Position numbers and translations under genes: made by a program. From Coemansia sp. RSA 1804 (lineage: Eukaryota > Kickxellomycota > Kickxellomycetes > Kickxellales > Kickxellaceae), in contig JANBTH010000850.1 of the NCBI GenBank assembly GCA_027578815.1, forward strand, positions 1 to 10,648: 10,648 bases of DNA. Direction: 5' to 3'. The notes below the pieces were generated by a model that was given only the letters and a program-made list of their open reading frames with translations, did no database searches and had not been told where the DNA came from. This document shows positions 1 to 6,729 of the stretch, one piece after another. Position 1 is the first letter of the stretch. Every line of letters starts with the position of its first letter.

Positions 1-200
1 TCGAACATTATCATCCAGATCGCAAACACAATCTCAAAGATCCCCAGCATAATGCGTCCAAACTCTGCCCATGTGAAGAACACGATCCCCATCACTATCA
101 TCAGCACCGCAACCACTAGGTTAGCCACGCGAAAGTAGAATGGCGGTCCGCCTGGCCGACGCAGCCGTGCATTGAGGTCGCGAAAGTACGTGAACGCCAT
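1..200 (-). CDS. COPI-associated / Tvp15-like membrane protein, 5' part (runs off left edge)
   Basis: The minus strand opens with an ATG at 198-200 and stays open to base 1, giving the first 66 residues of a protein cut by the window edge. Residues 1-20 are short and basic (RDLNARLRRPGG), followed by two hydrophobic helices at about 23-43 and 48-66 with only a few polar residues between them. This helix pair aligns with the start of the complete Tvp15-like protein at 1230-1655: an aromatic-Arg-x-x-Asn motif, then VVA, L and I at matching spacing, then a second helix ending in Met/Leu-Phe. I therefore infer the COPI-associated protein family (Golgi vesicle membrane proteins with four helices). 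Both genes lie on the same strand, about 1 kb apart, so they look like old tandem duplicates. No intron is visible in the part present. The other half, including the diagnostic GRG motif of helix 3, lies outside the window, so the family call is moderate. Confidence 0.65.
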   Translation of the reverse strand, partial: MAFTYFRDLNARLRRPGGPPFYFRVANLVVAVLMIVMGIVFFTWAEFGRIMLGIFEIVFAIWMIMF

Positions 201-273
201 CCTGTCTGATATTATCTTTTTTGTCTTCCTCCTACTGTGCTATAATTATATGTATGGAATGACAAATAAAAAT

Positions 274-288
274 ATTATTATTATTATT
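274..288. repeat. (ATT)5 microsatellite
   Basis: Five consecutive ATT units lie about 75 bases upstream of the start codon of the minus-strand gene at 200, inside an AT-rich stretch. It is an ordinary simple repeat whose length may vary between strains. Confidence 0.85.
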
Positions 289-681
289 GATAAGGGATAA
301 AAAGAGTATAGAAACATATACAAAAGCTGTTGGTTTTGCGCGGAAGAAAAAAGAAAAGAAATAGCGGAAGAAAAAAGACATGGAAGGATGCTAAAGAAGA
401 AACTTGACATGCTTTCTTTTCATTCGCACGTCAAGAATATACAGGAAAAATCCTTTTCAATGCCGAGATTATGACAGAGTTTATCTTTTCTTTTGTCAAT
501 GTGTTCAAATTCCGTATGCTTCGCATAAACTACCTATTACGTCCGATCTCGCCACTCTTGTTTAGTTTTTTTTACTGAACCAACCAGGGTAACACGAGGA
601 GATATCCATAAAGGCTCATTTTCCTATTCCATTATCGTGCTTTTCTATCTTTTTCTATAATGTCCGATTTACACGCATACA

Positions 682-700
682 CAAACAAACAAACAAACAA
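682..700. repeat. (CAAA)n microsatellite
   Basis: Four full CAAA units plus a partial one form a simple repeat in the intergenic region. Similar CAAA-rich words recur near 6270-6300, consistent with general low-complexity background rather than a specific element. Confidence 0.85.
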
Positions 701-1068
701 CTAGACAAATCTTCTGGATCGCCTAATGCATTTATTTTCTTTTCCTTTGGCTGGCATGACATGCGTTGTTTGTTCTAGAAGATATCCTCTTATTTCTCGC
801 GGGATCCTTGGAGATTACAATTGAAGGAATAAAACAAAAATGAACAGGTTATGAATAGTAGTGGCGGTCTTTTTATTTTATTTTTTTTAAAAAGCAGTCT
901 TTGGTCACATTGTCCCAAGCCACACGGTCTGTGTCTGTGCGCACATTTTGTATACAATGAAAAAGCAGCAGCAACAACACAAACTCCCTAACGATTGGAT
1001 AGGCTTTGCATGCAGCAGCCCAACAGCCGTTCAGCACACAAGTAGATAGGATTCAATACATGCGTTTG

Positions 1069-1074
1069 TTTATT
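1069..1074 (-). terminator. Possible polyadenylation signal AATAAA for the Tvp15-like gene
   Basis: On the minus strand this reads AATAAA, about 155 bases downstream of the stop codon at 1230, in an AT-rich context. Fungal 3'-end signals are loose and AT-rich sequence produces this hexamer by chance, so this is only a candidate cleavage/polyadenylation element. Confidence 0.25.
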
Positions 1075-1229
1075 TATCTCTATCAATATATGCACAGCGG
1101 ATCTGCGTCGCAAAATTAAATAAAAATGTGGAAATGCCAAATGATATATATTCATGGAAACGTAATTAAACGAAAAGAATGAGTAAACAAAAGAATGAAA
1201 GACGATAATATAGAAATGAATGATTAATT

Positions 1230-1655
1230 TTAAACATTGCTCATTTGCGGCGGCATATCGTGCCGGGTATTGTTGACCATGGGGAACAGATTGAACGAAG
1301 TAAACCACAGGACAACATAGAGGAACCCGAATACCCAGGAGAACCCAGCCGACACGTAGTTGATGACACGGCCGCCCATTGCCAGGCACCCCATCAGAAG
1401 CAGGAATATCCCGCGGCCCATAAAGTTCCACAAAAAGTAGCAGTTCTCCACGACCACTGCCGGCCGGTAAAACTCGAACAAGATCGAAAACACACCGATG
1501 AATATCAGTGCAACGCCGGGCATCACTGCTTGGAACGTGCGGTCGACAAAATGAAACACCGCCACTGCTATCCACAGCGCGGCTACTACAAAGTTTATCA
1601 TCCGCCAAACGATGTCCTTTGCGGAGAGTACGCGACGCTTGTAAACTACTTCCAT
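1230..1655 (-). CDS. TVP15: Tvp15-like / COPI-associated Golgi membrane protein
   Basis: This 141-residue protein is encoded without introns. It has four predicted membrane helices at about residues 19-37, 44-62, 74-93 and 98-122, a basic N-terminus (YKRR) and a short polar tail. The second helix ends in LFEFYRP, and the third begins FMGRGIFLLLMG; this Gly-Arg-Gly followed by a hydrophobic run is characteristic of the COPI-associated protein family (yeast Tvp15). The length also fits, since members are usually about 130-150 residues. Family members reside in Golgi or COPI-vesicle membranes and co-purify with Tlg2-containing compartments in yeast; their molecular job is poorly defined. The first ATG gives a sensible N-terminus directly before the first amphipathic stretch. 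A related gene lies downstream on the same strand and is cut by the window edge. The family call rests on motif and topology recognition without an alignment search. Confidence 0.85.
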   Translation of the reverse strand: MEVVYKRRVLSAKDIVWRMINFVVAALWIAVAVFHFVDRTFQAVMPGVALIFIGVFSILFEFYRPAVVVENCYFLWNFMGRGIFLLLMGCLAMGGRVINYVSAGFSWVFGFLYVVLWFTSFNLFPMVNNTRHDMPPQMSNV

Positions 1656-2390
1656 TGCGTTTTTTGCTATGCTGGTATGTGTTTCGATGGATGCAAAGTG
1701 CAGAGTATAATGTAAATGAGAATCAAGGCAATGAGGTTGTAGTGTCGATGGTGAGGATTTATTACACGGCCGATAACAGACGCGTTTTGGAAATGCACAA
1801 TAGAAGAGCTAGTAGAGATGTAAATGTAAGCTGACAAATAATACAGAATGGATGAGAGCAAAGAAGAAGAGAAGAGGAGAAGAGAGAGACAACGCGGATA
1901 GATGCGATATAAGGAGAAAATACCTGCAAAAACACCGACGATGTTTCTTGGGAGATTTAGAAAGAGGGGCGATGCTTGACTGTCAAAGGAAAGGGGAGAC
2001 ATGCAAGCATTGGGATACCAACCAAACACTTGCTCACCCCCAAAAGAACAACACACAAACCGGCGCATATGCAGCCGAAGCATGCACGTTTTCTCCGCAA
2101 AGGAAACATTGCGATGACGATCTACGCAGGTATCTGCTGCATATGCTTCTTTGTGGCTCCGCTTGAGCAGAAAAGCAAACAAACAGCTTGCAAAGCTTGC
2201 GCTCGCATCAGACCCCTCAAAGGAAAAAGTCTAGTTGAGGGCATCCCATCAACCGCCGATTGGCTTGGCCAAGAAAAAGGCGAAATGGGTGGGCGGTACG
2301 AAAGCCAACCGACAACTTGAGGAGTGAGGAACAGAAAGAGGAGTCACGATAACCGCTTCCCTCACTCTATCGCTCATTTATCGCCGCCTA
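1656..2390. other. Intergenic region: upstream of the Tvp15-like gene
   Basis: These 735 bases separate the start of the Tvp15-like gene from the stop of the next minus-strand gene, so they carry the promoter of one and the 3' UTR of the other. A purine-rich tract (GAAGAAGAGAAGAGG type) at about 1858-1890 reads as a polypyrimidine tract on the transcribed minus strand. A 171-codon open frame on the minus strand (1667-2182) is rich in Ser, Leu and Tyr from CT-rich and TA-rich DNA and resembles no protein. I see no RNA gene. Confidence 0.65.
1858..1890. repeat. Polypurine (GA-rich) tract upstream of the Tvp15-like gene
   Basis: An almost pure A/G stretch on the plus strand lies about 200-235 bases upstream of the start codon of the Tvp15-like gene at 1655. 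On the transcribed strand it is CT-rich, a composition often seen in fungal promoters and leaders. Whether it is functional cannot be told from one copy. Confidence 0.6.
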
Positions 2391-2903
2391 TCACCCGCGC
2401 TGTCTCTGGCGCATGGTGCGTTCTCGGTGCAGCTGACCAAGCAGCTTGTTTATCTCGTAGTACTCGCTTGTCGGGTCCAGCTCATCATCGTCCCATTCAT
2501 CATCATCATCGCCATCGCCGCCGTCACAAACACCAACGCTGCAGTGTCCATCGCTGTCGGAAGCACCATGCGGTGGCGAGGTAGCTGGCGTGGCAAGCAT
2601 GCCGACGCCATTTGGCAATATTTCCTTCCCGCGCGGCAGCTCATCGCAGTCGTCCAGCAGCATCGGCTCCAGTGCAGCACATGTCATCATGCTCTGCTGC
2701 CAAAGATAGTCATTGCCAGCCAGAACAGCAGCGGAATCATATGCCTGATGCTTTTGTAGGCCGTCCTGACGCTGGATGACGTGGCAATGTCGCTTACCAA
2801 ACACCCGATGCCGCTCACCCGCTGTATGCTCGTGCTCGATGGTGTCTGCACGTCGCCGCTTTCCCTTTGCAACAAAGCCTGCGAGACTTGCGTTTTGTGC
2901 CAT
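2391..2903 (-). CDS. Unrecognised 170-residue protein with basic N-terminus and acidic C-terminus
   Basis: I do not recognise this protein. The first ATG of the frame (2901-2903) has a favourable context (GACATGG) and gives 170 residues. Residues 13-18 form a basic KGKRRR cluster that could be a nuclear localisation signal. Residues about 30-80 are moderately conserved-looking, with His, Arg, Gln and aromatic residues (VFGKRHCHV, NDYLWQQ). Residues 105-110 carry TP and SP dipeptides that could be proline-directed kinase sites. Residues 127-143 are strongly acidic (GDGDDDDEWDDDELD), followed by a helical tail (EINKLLGQLHRER). There are no membrane segments, signal peptide or zinc-binding pattern. 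The layout suggests a small nuclear regulatory protein, which is inference. The frame is GC-rich like neighbouring genes, supporting a real gene. A strong 3' splice site lies at 2925, just upstream of the ATG, so a leader intron or an upstream coding exon is possible and the N-terminus is uncertain. Confidence 0.6.
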   Translation of the reverse strand: MAQNASLAGFVAKGKRRRADTIEHEHTAGERHRVFGKRHCHVIQRQDGLQKHQAYDSAAVLAGNDYLWQQSMMTCAALEPMLLDDCDELPRGKEILPNGVGMLATPATSPPHGASDSDGHCSVGVCDGGDGDDDDEWDDDELDPTSEYYEINKLLGQLHRERTMRQRQRG

Positions 2904-3196
2904 GTCGGTTACAGCAAGCACACCCTGAAAGAATGCCAAAGACAATATTCAGCGAGGGAGAGAGAGAGAGAACGAAGGCAAGAAAGCTAAATTGCAGGAC
3001 TGGCCAAAGTATCAAAGAACAAAGAAGCGGCGTCCCTTCTATTATGCAAATAGCAGAGAAATTCAACAAGCAAAAATAACCAAACGCTGCAAAATAAAAT
3101 AAACCACAGGCGATTGCTTATTGAAAAGAAAAAATAACCAGAAAGAGAGAAATGCAACGAACGTACATTCACAGCTGAAAAGTCAAAAGGAAAAAG

Positions 3197-3240
3197 AAAA
3201 ACGAAAGCAAAACGAAAGCGAAAACGAAAGAGTAAAACGA
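3197..3240. repeat. Imperfect short tandem repeat AAAACGAAAGC (about 3.5 copies)
   Basis: Units of 11-13 bases, each an A-run then CGAAAG, recur at 3197-3208, 3209-3219, 3221-3230 and, truncated, 3234-3240. The repeat sits in the shared upstream region of the acidic-protein gene and the TCAIM-like gene. It may be slippage-derived low complexity or a clustered regulatory motif. Confidence 0.7.
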
Positions 3241-3418
3241 ACACGCAGCTGAAGAGCAAGAGAGGGTGAAGAAGAAATAAATTAGGATAAAAGCGGTGGG
3301 TGATTTTATATTCTCCAACAGACTCAGATTTTTTCCCAAAATATGAGCGGATCCCAGACTTCATCGGGCTTTCGCTGCGCAATCCGAATCAAACCCTATG
3401 ACCCATTTCTTTTTGTCA

Positions 3419-3710
3419 GTAAGAGAGGTTACGGCTCTCCACTACACAGTGAATCTTACCAATCGACCAAGACAATGATTAGGCACCACAGAAAATCAAG
3501 GAAAATAGATCTGATTTTTTATTCAAGAAGCATCAGCCCCTCGTGGATTTCCGAACCGTGCCATAACCAGCACAATCAACCCTATCTGCGCCACAGTCCC
3601 CTCAAACTCTTGCAAAAGCCAAGGATGCTGGCTATATTTTCCTTGCCTCTGCGTCATCCGTGTCCTCTACGTTTGGTTCCTGTACATTTTTATCTCTCCC
3701 TTGTTCTTAG
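3419..3710 (+). other. Possible 5' leader intron of the TCAIM-like gene
   Basis: A consensus-like donor (CA then GTAAGAG) begins at 3419. A long pyrimidine tract ending TTCTTAG stops at 3710, four bases before the chosen start codon at 3715. Splicing these would remove 292 bases from the leader. The frame feeding the downstream ATG contains a stop (TGA at 3399-3401) in the upstream exon, with no ATG after it, so this would be an untranslated-region intron rather than a coding one. Supported by splice signals only. Confidence 0.4.
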
Positions 3711-3714
3711 TGCC

Positions 3715-4778
3715 ATGACAGACTGCACAAGATTGCAGGCGCTGGTCAAACCGCTGCTGCGCGGCGTTCTCCTCAAGGTACACCCAGACTTCTTTGCGCA
3801 TAATCCCACGGCCAAGCGAGCCAACCAAGCGTCAGTGCAACGGCTGCAGGACCTATTGGCACCAGTGCTCCGCCGACCCGCCGAGCCGCACATTCCCGAG
3901 TCGTCGTCGAAAAGCAAGGATCTGACGTCTGCGCCGCTGAAGTTCACATGGCGGACAGAGAGCGGATCGCTGCAGTCTGTTTCGTTTGCCTTCACCACCT
4001 CTTCCATTGTTGACGCGAAGCAGCTGTGTGTGCAGCGGTCGCTTGATCTGGTGCGGCTGTGCGATGCGCTAGGCGTCAAGACGGCACCCGAGGCGGTGCA
4101 AGAGATCACGGATGCGGCAGCCAAAGCAGCGCCGGATACGCGGAATGGCGACCGTCGCGTCGCCGCCCAGAAGATTGCCGAGCTGCGTGCTGCGCGTGCA
4201 CGCGAGGCGCGAGCCAACTACGTCCGCGCTGGCAACAAAACCAAGACCGACGAGATCCATGCGGCGTTGATGGGTCGTCTGCGCTGCAGCGACGACTTGG
4301 CTGCTGCTGCGCAAGAGGATGCCAAGCGCGCAGTCCTTAGACTGAACCGCGAGATGGTGTTCTTTGCCGACTCCGTGGACCCTAGTATGTACCAGGATAT
4401 GGTCTGCCGTATCGAGGATCAGCTCCACGAGCTGCACTACCACATGTGGCACAGACTGCCACTAATGGTCGTTGACCGATGGCAGGATGCGTTTCGCGGC
4501 AAGACAACAAAATACCCGGGCTTTGTTATAATTCCATGCGACTTTGATATCGAAGGTAAGATTCAACCAAGAAGGATTCAGGACGATAACTTCCACCCTC
4601 ATACTCACTTAACCAACCATTGTGCACTGCAATAACCTCCAACTAATCAACTGTATGTAATGGTGTTTAAATAATATGTATTTACTCACTAGAGTTCCTA
4701 CGGTATCTACACGCAAACCTGGCCGGCATTCAGCACGCTCGCAAACAAAGAGTAGCGCGGTTTATGGAACGTAGATAA
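3715..4778 (+). CDS. TCAIM-like DUF4460/DUF4461 protein with J-like HPD motif (two exons)
   Basis: Exon 1 is 3715-4555 and exon 2 is 4693-4778, joined across a phase-1 intron to give 308 residues. The N-terminal ~120 residues match the DUF4460 pattern of mitochondrial T-cell activation inhibitor (TCAIM): a helix, then VHPDFF with His-Pro-Asp at residues 23-25, then a helix rich in Asn, Gln and Leu, and a strand segment LKFTWRT. The middle (about 140-205) is Ala/Arg-rich and probably helical. The C-terminal part (about 206-308) resembles DUF4461: FFADSVDP, a helix with Trp and His, GFVIIPCDFDIEEFL, and a basic tail. Spliced exon 2 continues this fold. Human TCAIM is considerably longer, near 500 residues. 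The family is mitochondrial in animals with an unclear role. A mitochondrial presequence is not obvious from this start; an in-frame ATG at 3625 would add a 30-residue leader rich in Leu, Pro and basic residues. Confidence 0.7.
4556..4692 (+). other. Spliceosomal intron of the TCAIM-like gene (phase 1)
   Basis: The donor is AAG|GTAAGA and the acceptor is CACTAG, giving a 137-base AT-rich intron. A CTAAT word at about 4642 could be a branch site. Splicing joins a G from exon 1 to AG of exon 2, restoring Glu and continuing with FLRYLHANLAGIQHARK before a TAA at 4776-4778. Without splicing the frame ends at 4635 with a polar, unstructured-looking tail. Confidence 0.8.
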
Positions 4779-4845
4779 AAAGAGCTGTCCGCGTTGGGAG
4801 CAAAGGGAAGAATGAACCGGATTGCTTGTGGAAGGCGGTCTTTTC

Positions 4846-5575
4846 CTAGTCGTCGGACTTTTTTGCGCGATCAAACATGCCGGCAAACTGCTTGCGCTGC
4901 TTCTCTTCAGCCTGTCTCTCCATGACCTTCATATTACGACGCTCGGCAGCAATTCCCTCATCGTCGGGCGATTGCTCAGCCAGCTCATCGAGGATCTTGG
5001 TGGCCTTTTCCAGCGCACCCGTGCGGACGTGGCCTTGCGCAAGACGGAACTTTGCCTTCTTGTTGTACGCGTTGCTCTTGAGCGCTTGCTCCGAGCACTT
5101 GACCACCCGGTCGTACCGCTGCAGACGCATGTGGCATGCTGCCATGTTCGAGTAGATCGCCGAGAGCTCCTTGTCCTGCTCTGTTACGTCTTCCTCTTTT
5201 ACTTCCTCAGGAGTCTTGGGGTTCACCATGTCCTTGGCCTTGGTGTTTAACCCGCGCAGGTGGAGCAGCGAAAAGTGGTACTGCTTGAGCGCTACATTCA
5301 TGGGACATGGGAAATCGTGCAGTGTAGCAGAGATATACAATATACATGTGGATAGAAAGACTGTTTAGAATAAAGTGTGGGTGTTGAGAACAAACGAAAT
5401 CTGGTTCACCGCCAACCAAATGAGGCGAAGCGGGAATACTCTAGCCCATAGAAAGATAGGGAGAATAATACTTGCCTTTCTCAAACTCGCCAGCCTTAAA
5501 GTGCTGGTTACCGGCCTCCTTGTACTTTAGCCCTTGCTCATGTTTTCCTTCACTGGCTGGAGTGGTGTCTGTCAT
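4846..5575 (-). CDS. TPR co-chaperone-like protein with carboxylate clamp (two exons)
   Basis: Exon 1 is 5575-5476 and exon 2 is 5291-4846 on the minus strand, giving 181 residues. The spliced product has three tetratricopeptide repeats at about residues 15-48, 76-108 and 109-142, with an acidic Lys/Glu loop between the first two and a charged C-terminal helix ending near FAGMFDRAKK. The layout resembles the TPR domains of FKBP-type immunophilins and the TTC9 family, but no isomerase domain is present. By comparison with Hop TPR1 (K8, N12, N43, K73, R77), all five carboxylate-clamp residues appear at matching spacing: K19, N23, N82, K112 and R116. This predicts binding to the C-terminal EEVD of Hsp70 or Hsp90 in the cytosol. 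The start at 5573-5575 has A at -3 and directly precedes a short acidic leader; an in-frame ATG at 5656 would add a less plausible tail. The gene converges on the TCAIM-like gene. Confidence 0.8.
5292..5475 (-). other. Inferred GC-AG intron of the TPR gene (phase 1)
   Basis: Exon 1 ends ...GAGAAAG followed by GCAAGT, a near-perfect GC-type 5' splice site. The acceptor is ATGTAG, ending at 5292. Splicing converts Lys33 plus a split codon into EKALKQYHF, restoring the exact spacing of a canonical TPR helix pair. A nearby GT donor (GTATTA, four bases downstream) is in the wrong phase for every acceptor I could find. A second acceptor (CTAAACAG, ending about 5370) also keeps the frame but would insert 26 residues inside the repeat, so it is less likely. 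Confidence 0.75.
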
Positions 5576-6729
5576 TGTGCTGATTTTGAAAGTCCGTTCT
5601 ATTAGCTTGCTGTGCAATTGCAGGTTACAAGTCAGAGAGAGGGTGGTAATTGCCAAGACTAGCGCTGTGCTTCAAACTTTCAAAAAAGGACTATGGAAGA
5701 AGAGTAGAGAGAATATGATAATGTTCAGAGTTTACAAGATAAAAAAGGGAATCCTGGTCCTGTGGCTGCTGTGCAGGGGATTAAGGAGCGATGACGGCTT
5801 TGCACCGTTAAACGATAAATGAACGATAAACCAACATCCTCGGTCTCTCTTTGTTTTTTGCTTTTCTCCCTGCTTTGTAAATACTCTTTCGCTTTCTTGC
5901 CCCTTTCTTTCTTTTTGTTCTCTCCGTATATCCGATACTTTATCACTTTCACTCCTCTGTTCTTTATGGCACATCTTAAAGCCCTCCTTGTCTATTAAAC
6001 AAAGAAAAAGTAATAGCAGTATACTGCTCCTCCATCCTACAGAGACAACACGTACTATTCACACAAAGCCGAGCACAAAAAAGCACTCACGCCCGCACTG
6101 CTTTCGTTGTCAATAACAACCGACAGCATAAATTAAACTAAACAAAAAGGTACAATATTATATATTACCATAGTCGGTGTCTGTCTGTTTTCTTTTGCTC
6201 TGCCGCACCTCTCTCCTTTGAGAGAGAGAAACGAAAAGCAGGCACGAGATAATGCGCTCACATTAATATAAACAAACAAATGAAAACAAGTAAACAAACA
6301 AGCCAGATTGAGCAGACAAACAGTCTGTGTCTGCTGTTTATCCGATTTTCAAAACGCTGGTCGCACTACACCAAGAAACTGGCAAATGCGCATTTAGTCA
6401 AAGCGGGGGGATTCTTCAAGACACCCAACAACAGTACTAGTGCTATTTGCTTGTCGTGTACTCTTTTCTCTTTCTTCCTCGTATGCTATTTTTCTGTTCT
6501 ACGACTAGTTTTTTGTTATAGTGATACGTTTGTATATTTGTGCTCTGCTAATTCTCATCCTCGTCTTTCCTCTTTCTTCCTCCATTCTGACGGTAGCCGC
6601 CAGTTCGTCTTTTTCTTCTCTCTCTAACAACAACAAAAGGAGGAAAGAAGGACACGCCTGGCTACTGACACTGTTTTTAGGAAGCAAGAGGAAACATCAA
6701 TCGGAACTTTATTGAAACATTATAGCATT
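5576..6729. other. Divergent intergenic region between the TPR and Hym1/Mo25 genes
   Basis: About 1.15 kb of AT- and CT-rich DNA separates two divergently transcribed genes and should hold both promoters and leaders. Visible items are a duplicated AACGATAAA word at 5811-5819 and 5822-5830, a perfect inverted repeat at 6209-6226, CAAA-rich sequence near 6266-6302, and pyrimidine-rich tracts upstream of the Hym1 start. An open frame at 6280-6627 has low-complexity Ser/Phe/Leu composition and is not annotated. No tRNA, snRNA or other RNA gene was recognised. Confidence 0.65.
6209..6226. repeat. Short perfect inverted repeat (CTCTCTC-CTTT-GAGAGAG)
   Basis: Seven-base arms flank a four-base loop, about 500 bases upstream of the Hym1/Mo25 start codon. 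The arms are simple CT/GA sequence, so chance formation in a low-complexity region is quite possible. Confidence 0.6.

Larger units (their letters stand above)
201..1229. other. Intergenic region with simple repeats
   Basis: This kilobase should hold the promoter and leader of the minus-strand gene starting at 200 and the 3' UTR of the minus-strand gene ending at 1230. It is AT-rich, and no reading frame in it has protein-like composition. It contains short simple repeats: (ATT)5 at 274-288 and a CAAA run at 682-700. No tRNA-like or other structured RNA was recognised. The longest minus-strand frame near its right end reads through the antisense of the Tvp15-like coding region and is not credible. 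Confidence 0.7.
2904..3714. other. Divergent intergenic region with purine-rich repeats
   Basis: This stretch lies between two divergently transcribed genes and should contain both promoters. It holds a GAGAGA tract at about 2953-2971, an imperfect AAAACGAAAGC repeat at 3197-3240, and candidate splice signals. On the minus strand there is a CT-rich tract and a CAG acceptor ending at 2925. On the plus strand there is a GTAAGA donor at 3419 and a pyrimidine-rich TTAG acceptor ending at 3710. The plus-strand frame is open from 3343 into the downstream gene, but this segment is less coding-like than what follows. Confidence 0.6.

Noticed and set aside
988..1608. A 206-codon minus-strand frame overlapping the Tvp15-like gene.
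   Set aside because: It is an out-of-frame reading of the Tvp15-like coding DNA that then runs through its 3' flank; the overlapped gene has clear family motifs.
1667..2182. A 171-codon minus-strand frame upstream of the Tvp15-like gene.
   Set aside because: It is made of Ser/Leu/Tyr runs from CT- and TA-rich tracts, without motifs, and its base composition resembles intergenic rather than coding DNA in this window.
2943..3069. GA/CT-rich tract considered as a possible transposon end or telomere-like repeat.
   Set aside because: There are no terminal inverted repeats, target-site duplication or transposase remnant, and a simple (GA)n tract plus a polypyrimidine splice tract explains it.
4685..4755. 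In the other frame, exon 2 of the TCAIM-like gene reads SYGIYTQTWPAFSTLANKE then a stop, which looks protein-like.
   Set aside because: It would need a phase-0 or phase-2 donor, but the only good donor (GTAAGA at 4556) is phase 1. The phase-1 reading gives EEFLRYLHANLAG, which continues the DUF4461 pattern better.
6280..6627. A 115-codon open frame on the plus strand in the TPR-Hym1 intergenic region.
   Set aside because: Its composition is Ser/Phe/Leu/Cys-rich and follows the CT-rich DNA; there is no recognisable domain, and it lies in low-complexity promoter-like sequence.
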